56,292 nt of DNA. It comes from an uncultured Odoribacter sp. (GTDB lineage: Bacteria > Bacteroidota > Bacteroidia > Bacteroidales > Marinifilaceae). The notes beneath the pieces are model-generated. The model did no database searches. It was not told where the DNA came from and saw only the letters and a program-made list of their open reading frames with translations. Below are positions 22,723 through 33,200 of the stretch, one piece after another. The stretch lies in the NCBI GenBank assembly GCA_944321165.1, contig CALUKE010000016.1, positions 1 to 56,292 of the forward strand, given 5' to 3'. The position numbers and the translations under genes were made by a program. Numbering within the stretch: position 1 is the first letter of the stretch; each line of letters starts with the position of its first letter.

Positions 22723-24759
22723 ATGGAAACAATTAGAAAATCAGATATGGCAAACAACAACGAAAATAAAAAAGACGGAGGATTCAATTTTCCGCCGGTA
22801 GGGGGAGGAAAGAACATCAAGACACCGAAACTGAACGGTTATTGGATGTACATCATACTGGCCGCCATCATCATCGGGTTCCAGTTTTTCAACATGAACC
22901 CGGATCCTGTACGGACCACCTGGCAGGAGGTAAAAACCAAAATGCTGGAAAAGGGGGATATCGAAAAAATCACGGTCATCGAAAACAAAGGCCAGGCCTA
23001 TGTATATATGAAGCCCGACAAGATCGAGAATTATTCACAGCTGAAATCCCAGGGATTCAAAAATTCCAGTCCGGGACCGCAGTTCTACTTTTCTCCCGGT
23101 CCGCTGGAAACTTTCTCGAGTGAATTTTCCGAATTGCAGGAGAAATTACCGGCAGCAGCCGATATCCAAATAGACTACGACAAGGAATACGACGGCTGGG
23201 GCAACCTGTTCTCCATCCTGTTTCCGATTGCCCTGTTCGTTTTTATCTGGGTCTTCTTCTTCCGTCGCATGAGCAAGGGCGGAGGCGGTCCGGGCGGGGT
23301 GTTCAACGTGGGAAAATCGCAGGCCAGACTGTTCGACAAGGATACCAACATTAAGATCACCTTCAAGGATGTTGCCGGTTTGGCAGAAGCCAAACAGGAA
23401 GTGGAAGAGATCGTCTCGTTCCTGAAGTCCCCGGACAAATACACCAAACTGGGCGGCAAGATTCCGAAAGGAGCCCTGCTGGTAGGCCCTCCGGGAACCG
23501 GAAAAACCCTGATGGCCAAAGCCATGGCCGGAGAAGCCAATGTGCCGTTCTTCTCGATGTCGGGTTCGGATTTCGTGGAAATGTTTGTCGGCGTAGGAGC
23601 CTCCCGGGTGCGCGACCTGTTTAAACAGGCCAAAGAAAAAGCCCCCTGTATCATCTTCATCGATGAAATCGACGCCATCGGACGGGCCAGAGGCAAAAAC
23701 CCCAACATGGGTTCCAACGACGAACGGGAAAACACCCTGAACCAGCTGCTGACCGAAATGGACGGCTTCGAAACCAATTCGGGCGTGATCATCCTGGCGG
23801 CCACCAACCGGGCGGATATCCTCGACAGCGCCCTTTTGCGGGCCGGACGATTCGACCGCCAGATCTATGTCGACCTGCCGGAACTGAAAGACCGGGAGGA
23901 GATCTTCAAGGTACACCTGAAACCGCTGAAACTGGCCGGCGATGTGGATATTCCTTTCCTGGCCAAACAGACTCCGGGTTTCTCGGGCGCCGATATCGCC
24001 AATGTCTCCAACGAAGCAGCCCTGATCGCTGCCCGCAAAGATAAGAATGAAGTCGAAAAACAGGATTTCCTGGATGCCATCGACCGCATTGTCGGCGGAC
24101 TGGAAAACCGCAGCAAGGTGATCAAGGTGAGCGAGAAAAAAGCCATCGCCTACCACGAAGCCGGTCACGCCACCGTTTCCTGGCTGCTGGAACATGCCCA
24201 TCCGCTGTTGAAGGTTACCATCGTTCCCCGGGGAAAAGCCCTGGGCGCCGCTTGGTACCTGCCCCAGGAACGCCAGATCACGACCAAAGACCAGCTGCTC
24301 GACCAGATGTGTTCCGTCCTCGGCGGACGGGCAGCCGAGGAACTGACCTTCGGACAGATCTCCACCGGTGCGCAAAACGACCTCGAACGGGCTACCAAAC
24401 AGGCTTATGCCATGGTGACCATCTTCGGTATGAGCGAGAAAATCGGCAACCTGAGCTATTACGACTCCACGGGACAGAGCGATTTCAGCTTTACCAAACC
24501 CTATTCCGAAAAAACGGCCGAACTGATCGACAGCGAGGTCAAGACATTGGTGGAAGATGCCTACAACCGGGCCAAGGAACTGCTGAAAACCCACCAGGAA
24601 CAGCATCACCAGGTGGCCGAATTGCTGCTCGAACGAGAGGTGATCTTCAGCGATGATCTGGAACGCATACTGGGTAAACGCCCCTGGAAAGACGAAGAGG
24701 AGGCGGAAGAAAGCAAACCGACCACCGAAACAGAAACCGAAACAGAAACAAACCCTTAA
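22723..24759 (+). CDS. ftsH: ATP-dependent zinc metalloprotease FtsH
   Basis: FtsH is a membrane AAA+ protease that degrades misassembled membrane proteins and some regulators. From the ATG at 22723 the protein has 678 residues; MANNNENKK at 22747 is an equally good start. Two N-terminal helices enclose a periplasmic domain. [14 protein letters not shown] is Walker [17 protein letters not shown]alker [21 protein letters not shown] the SRH region, and HEAGH the zinc site. The end is a Glu/Thr-rich tail with repeated TETE. It lies 4 bp after rsfS. Confidence 0.96.
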   Translation: METIRKSDMANNNENKKDGGFNFPPVGGGKNIKTPKLNGYWMYIILAAIIIGFQFFNMNPDPVRTTWQEVKTKMLEKGDIEKITVIENKGQAYVYMKPDKIENYSQLKSQGFKNSSPGPQFYFSPGPLETFSSEFSELQEKLPAAADIQIDYDKEYDGWGNLFSILFPIALFVFIWVFFFRRMSKGGGGPGGVFNVGKSQARLFDKDTNIKITFKDVAGLAEAKQEVEEIVSFLKSPDKYTKLGGKIPKGALLVGPPGTGKTLMAKAMAGEANVPFFSMSGSDFVEMFVGVGASRVRDLFKQAKEKAPCIIFIDEIDAIGRARGKNPNMGSNDERENTLNQLLTEMDGFETNSGVIILAATNRADILDSALLRAGRFDRQIYVDLPELKDREEIFKVHLKPLKLAGDVDIPFLAKQTPGFSGADIANVSNEAALIAARKDKNEVEKQDFLDAIDRIVGGLENRSKVIKVSEKKAIAYHEAGHATVSWLLEHAHPLLKVTIVPRGKALGAAWYLPQERQITTKDQLLDQMCSVLGGRAAEELTFGQISTGAQNDLERATKQAYAMVTIFGMSEKIGNLSYYDSTGQSDFSFTKPYSEKTAELIDSEVKTLVEDAYNRAKELLKTHQEQHHQVAELLLEREVIFSDDLERILGKRPWKDEEEAEESKPTTETETETETNP

Positions 24760-24771
24760 ATACCCGCTGTC

Positions 24772-24978
24772 ATGAATGATTGGAGCGTTATTTTTGAAAC
24801 CGACCAGCGTTATCGGGCCGAGATCATCCGGGGTCTCCTCGAAGAAAACGGCATAGAAGCGGTCATTCTGGACCAGAAAGATTCGTCCTACCAGGCTTTC
24901 GGATGGATCAAGATCTGGGTCAGAAACGAAGACCAGGAAAAAGCTGCATCCATCCTAAAATCCATGTATCGTGAATAA
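24772..24978 (+). CDS. DUF2007-type small protein
   Basis: The 68-residue protein reads WSVIFETDQRYRAEIIRGLL, ENGIEAVILDQKDSSYQAFG and VRNEDQEKAASILKS. This is the compact fold annotated as DUF2007 (putative signal-transducing protein), found next to ftsH and cdsA in many Bacteroidetes. It has no signal peptide. Its end overlaps the cdsA start by 8 bp, so the two are probably translated together. No biochemical role is known. Confidence 0.8.
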   Translation: MNDWSVIFETDQRYRAEIIRGLLEENGIEAVILDQKDSSYQAFGWIKIWVRNEDQEKAASILKSMYRE

Positions 24979-25786
24979 TTTCGGAAAACGGACCATCAGC
25001 GGAATCCTGTTCGTCGGGATACTGACCGCCTGTATTTACATACACCCCTGGTGCTTTTTTGCCCTCTTTCTTCTGATCAACATCATCGGACTGCTCGAAT
25101 TCTGCCACATGGCAAAACGGCTCCACATCCGGATGAATCAACCCCTCTGCCTGATCAGCGGCTGCCTGCTGTTCTGCGCCGGCTTCGCCCACAATTACTG
25201 GGGATTCAAAGAGGGATACCTCTTTTTCTTCTGTACCACCTTTTTCCTGGGAATCTGGGAATTATACCGGAAGAGCACCCATGCCTTCCAGAACATGGCT
25301 TTCGGCATCTATGCCCTCTTTTATTTCTCGCTGCCGTTTACCCTGCTGGCCTATTTCCCCTACCTGTGCACCGGCGGCTGGCAACCGGACATTATCTTCC
25401 TGCCGTTTCTGCTGGTTTGGCTCAACGATACCTTCGCCTACCTGTGCGGTTCTCTGCTGGGCAAACACAAACTGTTTCCCCGGATCTCCCCGAAGAAATC
25501 CTGGGAAGGCACCATCGGCGGAGGCATCATGACGCTGGCCGGCGGCTGGCTGATCGCTCCCTGTATGGAGGGTCTCTCTCCCCTCGATACGGCAGTCATC
25601 GCAGCCATTGTGATCGTATTCGGCAGTTTCGGCGACCTGGTGGAATCCATGTTCAAGAGATGCATCGAGATCAAGGACTCCGGCCATATCATGCCCGGAC
25701 ACGGCGGGGTGCTGGACCGGCTCGACTCGATCGTGTATGCCTTGCCGGTCATATTCGTATACCTCGCTTTCCGATTCGGTTTCTGA
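24971..25786 (+). CDS. cdsA: Phosphatidate cytidylyltransferase
   Basis: CdsA makes CDP-diacylglycerol from phosphatidic acid and CTP for phospholipid synthesis. The 271-residue membrane protein starts with GTG at 24971. It has about eight helices, the family motifs LNDTFAYLCGSLLGKHKLFP and SPKKSWEGTIGGG, and the C-terminal signature KDSGHIMPGHGGVLDRLDS. It overlaps the DUF2007 gene. The psd gene, the next step toward phosphatidylethanolamine, follows after a separate promoter. Confidence 0.95.
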   Translation: MNNFGKRTISGILFVGILTACIYIHPWCFFALFLLINIIGLLEFCHMAKRLHIRMNQPLCLISGCLLFCAGFAHNYWGFKEGYLFFFCTTFFLGIWELYRKSTHAFQNMAFGIYALFYFSLPFTLLAYFPYLCTGGWQPDIIFLPFLLVWLNDTFAYLCGSLLGKHKLFPRISPKKSWEGTIGGGIMTLAGGWLIAPCMEGLSPLDTAVIAAIVIVFGSFGDLVESMFKRCIEIKDSGHIMPGHGGVLDRLDSIVYALPVIFVYLAFRFGF

Positions 25787-25839
25787 GAGACCGGGAAATG
25801 AATTTTCATCGAAGAAGACTATTTTCCAGGGAAAATTGA

Positions 25840-25847
25840 TACCTTTG
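25840..25847 (+). promoter_or_regulatory. -7 promoter box of the psd-panB cluster
   Basis: TACCTTTG matches TAnnTTTG and lies 36 nt before the psd start codon, in the 96-bp gap after cdsA. Confidence 0.6.
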
Positions 25848-25882
25848 CAGACTGATACGACGTAACCTTTAAAGTTAAAGAC

Positions 25883-26539
25883 ATGACGATACATAAAGCA
25901 GGCTTTCTACTGTTACTCAAAATCTTCATCGGGTTGATCCTGATCAACCTGCTTTCTTTCTACCTGATCGACAATCCCAAAATCGTCTATACCATCCTGG
26001 GCATCACGGCAGTCATGTACATCCTCATCGTCAATTTCTTCCGTTTTCCCAACCGGGTGATCATCCAGGACGACAACACCATCCTGGCTCCGGCCGACGG
26101 CAAGATCGTCGTGATCGAAGAGACGGAAGAACCGGAATATTTCAAGGACCGCCGCCTCCAGGTTTCCATCTTCATGAATATTTTCAACGTACACATCAAC
26201 TGGTTTCCGGTGAACGGCATCATCAAATATTTCAAATACCACCCGGGAAATTTTGCCGCCGCCTATCTGCCGAAATCCTCGACCGAAAACGAACGGACCA
26301 CCATCGTCATCGAATGCAACAACGGGAAGACCATCCTCATGCGCCAGATTGCGGGAGCCATGGCCAAACGCATCGTCTCGTACGCTCCCGTAGGCGGCAC
26401 CGCCCGCCAGGACCAGCATGCGGGATTCATCAAGTTCGGATCGCGGGTAGACCTGTTTCTTCCCATCGGTACCCGGATAGAGGTTCAGTTGGGCCAAAAA
26501 ACCCGGGGATCACAGACAGTTATCGGAACATTTCAATAA
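25883..26539 (+). CDS. psd: Phosphatidylserine decarboxylase family protein
   Basis: The enzyme converts phosphatidylserine to phosphatidylethanolamine with a self-generated pyruvoyl group. The 218-residue form is the short type. It has two N-terminal helices, LAPADGKIVVIEE, VSIFMNIFNVHINWFPVNG with the conserved His residues, and FIKFGSRVDLFLP, where cleavage at Gly-Ser would create the pyruvoyl cofactor. It lies 15 bp before panB. Confidence 0.92.
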   Translation: MTIHKAGFLLLLKIFIGLILINLLSFYLIDNPKIVYTILGITAVMYILIVNFFRFPNRVIIQDDNTILAPADGKIVVIEETEEPEYFKDRRLQVSIFMNIFNVHINWFPVNGIIKYFKYHPGNFAAAYLPKSSTENERTTIVIECNNGKTILMRQIAGAMAKRIVSYAPVGGTARQDQHAGFIKFGSRVDLFLPIGTRIEVQLGQKTRGSQTVIGTFQ

Positions 26540-26554
26540 ATTTCAGCTTCAATC

Positions 26555-27370
26555 ATGTCAACACAATCAGCAGTAAAGGTCGTCACCACCCACGTTTTGT
26601 CGGAGATGAAACTCAAGGGTGAGAAAATCAGCATGCTTACCTCATATGATTATTCCATGGCCCGCATCGTCGACCAGGCTGGGATAGACGTCATCCTGGT
26701 GGGTGACTCCGCCTCAAATGTCATGGCCGGACACGAAACCACCCTGCCCATCACGCTCGACCAGATGATCTACCATGCCGCTTCCGTGGTCCGGGGTGTC
26801 AAACGGGCCCTCGTCGTCGTCGACATGCCCTTCGGCAGCTACCAGGGAAACAGCAAGGAAGCCCTGAACTCCGCCATCCGGATCATGAAGGAGACTGCGG
26901 CCGACGCCGTAAAAATCGAAGGAGGCGAAGAGATTCTCGAGTCGATACAGCGCATTCTCTCGGCCGGAATCCCGGTGATGGGACACCTAGGACTCACCCC
27001 GCAGAGCATCCACAAATTCGGAACCTACGCCATCCGCGCCAAAAAAGAAGAGGAAGCGGAAAAACTCGTCCGGGATGCCCACCTGCTGGAAGAAGCGGGA
27101 TGCTTCGGGATCGTACTCGAAAAAATACCGGCAACCCTGGCGGAACGAGTGGCCAAGGAACTGACCATTCCCATCATCGGCATCGGTGCCGGCGGCGGTG
27201 TGGACGGACAGGTACTGGTGATCCACGACATGCTCGGCATCAACCAGGAATTCTCGCCCCGCTTCCTGAGGCGCTACCACAACCTTTTTGCAGAGATCAG
27301 CGGTGCCGTAGGCAATTATATCGCCGATGTCAAGAGCGGTGATTTCCCGAATGAACGCGAACAGTATTAA
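26555..27370 (+). CDS. panB: 3-methyl-2-oxobutanoate hydroxymethyltransferase
   Basis: PanB carries out the first committed step of pantothenate synthesis, adding a hydroxymethyl group from methylene-tetrahydrofolate to ketoisovalerate. The 271-residue protein has [57 protein letters not shown] and [18 protein letters not shown]. All are standard PanB stretches and length is normal. It lies between psd and a pseudouridine synthase gene on the same strand. Confidence 0.96.
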   Translation: MSTQSAVKVVTTHVLSEMKLKGEKISMLTSYDYSMARIVDQAGIDVILVGDSASNVMAGHETTLPITLDQMIYHAASVVRGVKRALVVVDMPFGSYQGNSKEALNSAIRIMKETAADAVKIEGGEEILESIQRILSAGIPVMGHLGLTPQSIHKFGTYAIRAKKEEEAEKLVRDAHLLEEAGCFGIVLEKIPATLAERVAKELTIPIIGIGAGGGVDGQVLVIHDMLGINQEFSPRFLRRYHNLFAEISGAVGNYIADVKSGDFPNEREQY

Positions 27371-27391
27371 TGCAGCTTTGACCTTTTCATC

Positions 27392-28084
27392 ATGTTAGAA
27401 GTTTTATACGAGGACAACCACATCATCGCCGTCAACAAGAAGATTTCGGATATCGTACAGGCAGACAAAACCGGCGACATGCCTCTGAGCGAGGAAGTAA
27501 AGGCATACATCAAGAAGAAATACAACAAGCCCGGCGAGGTGTATCTGGGGATCCCCCACCGGGTGGACCGCCCGGTCAGCGGAGTGGTGATCTTCGCCCG
27601 TACCAGCAAAGCCCTCACCCGCCTGAACAAGATGTTCCAGGAACACGAAAAGGAGATCACCAAGATCTACTGGGCCATCGTCGGCAACCTGCCGGCCGAA
27701 GACCATGCCGTACTCACCCACTACCTGATGCGCGACCCGGAGAAAAACAAATCCCATGCCTACAACCAGCCCAAGACCGGAGCCAAAGAGGCCAAACTGG
27801 AATACAGGCTGCTGAGCAGCTCCCAACGGTATTATCTGCTGGAAATCAAGCTCTACACCGGACGCCATCACCAGATCCGCTGCCAACTGGCCAAAATCGG
27901 CTGCCCGATCAAAGGCGACCTGAAATACGGTTTTCCCCGCTCCAACGAAGGAGGAGGCATCAGCCTGCATGCCCGTTCGATCACCTTCAAGCATCCGGTC
28001 AGCCAGGAAATGATCACCATCACGGCCAATCCGCCGGCCGACGATCCCCTGTGGAAAGTATTCCAGAAAAGCGTTACCGATTGA
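27392..28084 (+). CDS. RluA-family RNA pseudouridine synthase
   Basis: The 230-residue protein starts MLEVLYEDNHIIAVNKK. It has the catalytic motif HRVDRPVSGVVIFARTSKA, in which the Asp attacks the uridine, and ETKLYTGRHHQIR-like sequence (EIKLYTGRHHQIRCQLA). It lacks an N-terminal S4 domain, so it belongs to the compact RluA-type enzymes; the RNA target is unknown. Its end overlaps the end of the convergent LytTR gene by 11 bp. Confidence 0.9.
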   Translation: MLEVLYEDNHIIAVNKKISDIVQADKTGDMPLSEEVKAYIKKKYNKPGEVYLGIPHRVDRPVSGVVIFARTSKALTRLNKMFQEHEKEITKIYWAIVGNLPAEDHAVLTHYLMRDPEKNKSHAYNQPKTGAKEAKLEYRLLSSSQRYYLLEIKLYTGRHHQIRCQLAKIGCPIKGDLKYGFPRSNEGGGISLHARSITFKHPVSQEMITITANPPADDPLWKVFQKSVTD

Positions 28085-28802
28085 GCCACTCCCGGAATTC
28101 CCGGATGCGGTCGGCACTGACGATGGCCTCCATGTGATCGGGAGGAGGCGGCATCAGGACAATCTTGATGCGGTTGTTGGAATAACGGATCATCTCCTGT
28201 ATGGCAGAGAAACTGACGATGAATTTGCGGTTGATGCGGAAGAAATCCTGCGGCGGAAGACGCTCCTCCAAAGCGGCCATCGTCTGGTCGAGGATATAGC
28301 TTCCCCCGTCACGGGTATACAGCATCAGGTATTTCCCGTCGGCCATGAACCAGGCCACATCGGCCACCGGCACCGACTTGATTTTCGGTCCGATCTGCAC
28401 CAGAAAACGCTCCTGATAAGGACGCTTTTTTTCTTCGACAGCCTCCTGGAGAAACCATTGCCGGACCTTTTCGAGGGCTTTCCGGATCTCCTCCTCCTCA
28501 AAAGGCTTGAGGATATAGTCGATTCCCCGATTCTTGAAGGCCTGCAGGGCATACTCATCGTAAGCCGTGATAAAGATCACCGGAGCCGCTACCTCCACCT
28601 GGGTAAAAATATCGAAACTACGGCCATCCCCCAAATGAATATCACTGAATATCAGGTCGACCGAATGTTCTTTCAACCAGGCCACACTCTCCCGGACCGC
28701 ATCCAGGCGGGCGACGACCGTTATGTCCGGAGCCACCCGTTTCAGCACATTCTCCAGTTCCAGCGCAGCCAAAGGCTCATCCTCGATGATTACAGCAGTC
28801 AT
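28074..28802 (-). CDS. LytTR-family response regulator
   Basis: I place the start at 28802 (MTAVIIEDEPLAALE), since the codons before it encode an unlikely extension. The 242-residue protein has a receiver with Asp54 in IFSDIHLGDG, FITAYDEYALQAF and the conserved Lys in YILKPFEEEE. A LytTR DNA-binding domain follows (FLVQIGPKIKSVPVADVAWF, FFRINRKFIVS). The matching LytS-type kinase gene lies 7.5 kb away at 36297-37751 on the same strand, with SusD, SusC and a protease gene between. A terminator separates it from susD. Confidence 0.92.
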   Translation of the reverse strand: MTAVIIEDEPLAALELENVLKRVAPDITVVARLDAVRESVAWLKEHSVDLIFSDIHLGDGRSFDIFTQVEVAAPVIFITAYDEYALQAFKNRGIDYILKPFEEEEIRKALEKVRQWFLQEAVEEKKRPYQERFLVQIGPKIKSVPVADVAWFMADGKYLMLYTRDGGSYILDQTMAALEERLPPQDFFRINRKFIVSFSAIQEMIRYSNNRIKIVLMPPPPDHMEAIVSADRIREFREWLNR

Positions 28803-28832
28803 AGCGAAATAAATTATCGCTCCGAAAATACG

Positions 28833-28858
28833 AAAAAAGGTGGAGAAACCCACCTTTT
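28833..28858 (-). terminator. Terminator after the susD-like gene
   Basis: AAAAGGTGG at 28835-28843 pairs with CCACCTTTT at 28850-28858 (9 bp, 6-nt loop). On the minus strand the stem is followed by a run of six T (28838-28833). It lies 25 nt after the SusD-like stop codon, so it should end that transcript before the regulator gene. Confidence 0.75.
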
Positions 28859-28882
28859 ATGACTGATTTTCACACATCGGCA

Positions 28883-30238
28883 TCACTTTAGATCCGGATT
28901 GTTGGCCGTCGCCTCCGCCGGATAAGGAATGATGTATTTGGGATCGTCTTTCTGAATAGTGACCGTCTGGGGATTCCACGAAGCGTCCGTATAATGCTTG
29001 ACAATCTCGGGACGGGAGGTCCGCCGGAGATCAAACCAGCGATGCCCTTCAAAGGCCAGTTCCCGGGCCCGTTCGTCCAGAATCTCCGCCAACAGCTGCT
29101 CCTGGTTCATGGCCTGTATCTTAGCTTCACACTCGTCGTAATAAGCGGCAGAAAGCCGGGTTTTCAACAGCTGCAACAGATGACTCTTGGCGGTCGGCAG
29201 CTGCCCTTCCCGATGTGCGGCCGCCTCGGCGGCAATGAGATAGAGTTCGGCACTGCGAAAAGTCACCTTCTCGTTCTTGTCGCCCCCCTTGTTGCAATAC
29301 CAGGTACCGTATTTATTGACCAGGTAATTCCCCAAACGGGCATCCGCATACCGGTCGTTCTCCTGGGCCTGGTTGTACTTGTCCGACAGATTGCTCAAGA
29401 CATACATGTCCTCTTTCATCACCGTACTGGAAACCTGCTCCAGAGCCAGAACGGCCTCCTTGGATGTATACATCCAGGGATGTGCCTCCTGATTCACCAA
29501 GTCTTCCAACGGACAGAGAGGAAGCAGCTCTTCGGCCGTTTCCTGCGCCGCCTGCCAGTCCTGATGATAGAGATGTACCCTGGCTTTCAGCGCCTTCAGG
29601 GATTTCCTGGAAAAACGATAGAGGTTCGTACCGGTCTGCTGCTCTACCTGCATGTATTCCTCCGCCTTTTTCAAATCCTCGAACACCTGGCTGTACACCC
29701 CCTCCACCGTTGCCGGAACAAAAGTCTGCCCGATATCGATTTTCAGGGCAAGCGGTACGGCCTTGTCGGTCGCCGCAGTGGCCGGATCGTACCACTTGGC
29801 ATACAGATTCACCAGATCGAAGTGGACAAAGGCCCGGAGGCAATAGGCCTCGGCCAGCAACTGCTCGCGGGTATCGGCCGACCCGTCGGCCCTGGCATCC
29901 GCCACCCCCTCGATCACCGAATTTGCATAAAAAATAACATGATACATCGAAGTCCAGGGATAAGTCTCCGTCAAAGGATCCGGATTCTCATCGTTCAAAG
30001 TAGCCAGATCGATATAATTGTCGTACGAGAGACCGAAAGCATCGGGAAACACCTCGTCGGAACGCACCATCAAATAACGCCGGTAGGGCGGATAAGTCGC
30101 ATAGGCCGTCGTCAACATCGCCCGGAATTCGGAAATCTCATCCGGAATCACTTTCCCCACAGGATCCACATCCACATAGTTACATCCGCCCCATCCCAGA
30201 GCAAGCAGGACTGTCCAAAAAATATAGATTCGTTTCAT
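28883..30238 (-). CDS. SusD/RagB-family outer-membrane lipoprotein
   Basis: SusD-like lipoproteins bind substrate at the cell surface over a SusC channel. From the ATG at 30238 (MKRIYIFWTVLLALGWGGC) the lipid cysteine falls near 19 and the protein has 451 residues. ATYPPYRRYLMVRSDEVF, REQLLAEAYCLRAFVHFDLV, SAELYLIAAEAAAH and DERARELAFEGHRWFDLRR are standard RagB/SusD landmarks. It lies 17 bp after the SusC gene. The substrate is not evident; the protease gene in the set suggests peptide or protein. Confidence 0.93.
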   Translation of the reverse strand: MKRIYIFWTVLLALGWGGCNYVDVDPVGKVIPDEISEFRAMLTTAYATYPPYRRYLMVRSDEVFPDAFGLSYDNYIDLATLNDENPDPLTETYPWTSMYHVIFYANSVIEGVADARADGSADTREQLLAEAYCLRAFVHFDLVNLYAKWYDPATAATDKAVPLALKIDIGQTFVPATVEGVYSQVFEDLKKAEEYMQVEQQTGTNLYRFSRKSLKALKARVHLYHQDWQAAQETAEELLPLCPLEDLVNQEAHPWMYTSKEAVLALEQVSSTVMKEDMYVLSNLSDKYNQAQENDRYADARLGNYLVNKYGTWYCNKGGDKNEKVTFRSAELYLIAAEAAAHREGQLPTAKSHLLQLLKTRLSAAYYDECEAKIQAMNQEQLLAEILDERARELAFEGHRWFDLRRTSRPEIVKHYTDASWNPQTVTIQKDDPKYIIPYPAEATANNPDLK

Positions 30239-30255
30239 AGATTCATGCATTAAGG

Positions 30256-33200
30256 TTAAAAGGTCAAATCAATACCACAGGAAAAAGTCTTGGCCAAAGG
30301 CTGAGCATAAATATTGCCAAAAGTCTCCGGATCGAAATATCCCTTGTAGCTGCTGCCGAACACAAAGGGATTGCGGGCTTCCAGACTGATACGGGCCGAG
30401 CGGAAACCGAGACGTCCCATCACTCTTTCCGGCAATGAATAGCCCAGACGGATGCTGTTGACCCGCAGATAACTCATTTTCCGGAACCAATAGTCGTATT
30501 TCCGGAAAGAATTTCCGGGATCCATCATGCCCAGCCACTGGTAAGCCCAGTTATCCTCACCCTCGGTATGCGTACCCAACAAACGGGGATAGAAACCGGA
30601 AGGATTTTCCGGCGACCAGATCTGCGACATGCGACGCGAATAATTCTGTCCCGGGGAGGTCTGCACCGGATTGTAGAAAGGCTGTTCCTGCACGGTCTGG
30701 TCCAGCACGAAAGAGGTCGATACGGTCAGATCGAAATGCTTGTAATAAAAGCGGTTGATCCATCCGCCGGTAAATTTCGGTTCGGAGGTTCCCTCATAAG
30801 TGAAAAGATCGCGATACTCTTCGGCGCTCAGATTGCTCTTCAGGAAAGGTATCAATCCGCCCATCATATAACCGTATTCCAGTCCGAAAAAGTCGTAAAA
30901 CGAAACTTTCTCCCCCTGCTTGTTGTAAAACATCTGCACACCGTTTTCATCCAAACCGGCCGTTTTCAACGAGAACAAAGCCCCCACCGAATAGCCTTCG
31001 CGGGAAGGTTCGTACGAATTGTCCCGTACCTGGACACGATTGATCTTGCTCTGGTTGTGTGCGATATTGAAATCCATCGTCCAACGGAAATCCCGGGTCT
31101 TGACATTGACCGTCGACAGGGAGAATTCATACCCCCGATTGGTCAGCTTCGCCCAGTTCATGGTCGAGAAATTGAATCCGTTTTCACCCGGCAGGGTTCT
31201 CATGCCGATCAGATCGTCACTCACCCGTTTGTAAATATCTGCCGAAAAAGCAAGACGATTGCCGAACAGGGCCACATCAAGCCCTCCGTTCCAGTTGGTC
31301 GTTTTCTCCCAACGCAGGTATTGGTTGGGAGGAGAAGTGACCGTGATATTCGACTCGGAATTGCCGGGCAGCACCTCCACATTGCCCCACTCCCCGACAA
31401 TCAGCGGAGAAGTGTCCTTGTCGACATTCCCCTGCACCCCATAAGAAGCTCTCAGCTTCAGGTCGGACAACCAGCCCGCTTCCCGCAGGAACTTCTCCCG
31501 ATTGATGTTCCAGGCTCCGGAAACCGCCCACAAGGGCAAATACTTGTATTTCCGCTCCACCCCGAACATGTTCGAACCGTCATAACGCAGACTGCCGAAA
31601 AAAGTATAGCGGTTGTCATAGGTATACGAACCGGTCATGTAAACCGAAAGAAAGCGGTCTTCAGTAAACGACTTGCTGTACTGCCTGAAATCGGCCGCAT
31701 CGGTTTGCGTACTGCCTTCGGGGAAAACCAGGGGTTTGGTAGTCAACGAATTGGGATCGTAACCGAATCCCCGGGTCATGATGCTCGTCACTCTGCTCTG
31801 ACGCAATTCCAGTCCGGCCATGTAATTCACCGCATGCGCCTCGCCGAACACCCGGTTGAACTCCCCCTGCAATTTCCAGTGATACTGGTTCATATCCTGG
31901 GTCGTATTCTGGATGATTCCCCCGTCCGGCAGGAAATAGGAACCGTCATTTCCCCGCGTCTTCTCCCGGTATTTGCGAACGTAATAGGTCTCTTTGGCCG
32001 CCACTTTCTCGGTCGCCGAATGCTCCAGCTGCAAAGAAAACTGCGTCTGGAGCTTCAACCAGTCGGTGAGCTTGTAGTCCAGAGAAAACAGCGGTTTGAT
32101 GGAACGGTTCTTCAGAGAATAGTCTGTATTATTCATTTCCTCCAGGTAGTTGAACGATACATAGCGGCCGCTGTATCCCTCGATATCGGGATCGTATATA
32201 TAATTTCCCTGTGCATCGGTCAGCTCCAGGTAGGGATTGGCATTCCGGGAATAATTGGCCGGATTGATAAAGGCGTCGGCATCGGTCAAATAGCCTTTCT
32301 TCTCGCTTTCATTCATAAAAAGGGACACGCCGACCTTCAGATTTTTTGCCAGGTCGAAATCGGTCTTCATCGTCAGGTTATAGCGTTCAAAACCGGTCTT
32401 GCGGGTCGTTCCCTGTTCGTTGTAGTACCCGCCCGAGAAATAATAGGTCGCCTTGTCGGAACCGCCTGAAATGGCCAGGTTATACTGCTGGTTGACCGCA
32501 TTCCGGTAAATGACATCCCCCCAGTCGGTCGTTTTCCCGCGCAAGGCCTGAATGGCTTGCTGCGCTTCAGCGGAAATTCCCTGGAAACCGTTCTCCCGCA
32601 AAGCATCCAGTTGTCCGTACTGCGAGAGCAAACGGGCCACCTGTCCGTATTCACTCCGATAATCCAGATCGCTCCGGGCTGCCAGTCCCAGTTCAAAATC
32701 GACCTTGTCGGAAGCATTCATCAGATTCAGCTTGCCCAGATCGGGTTTCAGGGTATAGAACACCCCACCGGAAAAATTCACCCGCATTTTTCCCTGACTG
32801 CCTTTTTTGGTCGTAATGACAATCACTCCGTTTGCCGCTTTGGCCCCATAAATCGCCGTAGCGGCCGCATCCTTCAAAATGGTGATGCTTTCGATATCGG
32901 CCGGATTCACTCCGCCGATGGAGGTATTGTACAATTCATCGATATTATCCTTGTCGCCGAATTCCGCCGGAATATCGTTGCCTTCCAGGATCATTCCGTC
33001 GAGCACCCACAAAGGATCCGTGTTTCCCGACAGCGAAACCGTGCTGCGGATCCGCATCTTGGCCGGAGCACCCGGAGCGCCGTTGGTCGGAGTCGACATC
33101 AACCCGGCCACCTGTCCTTCCAGCATCTGATCGATGCTGGCCACACCGATACTTTTGATGTCATCGGCCTGTACCGTCGCAATGGCCGATGTCACTTTCC

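Noticed and set aside
23146..24609. A 487-residue open frame opposite ftsH
   Set aside because: The sense strand encodes unmistakable FtsH; the antisense translation is Gly/Phe/Gln-rich and has no family features.
30568..32469. A 633-residue open frame opposite susC
   Set aside because: It is an antisense shadow of a complete SusC gene with no motif of its own.
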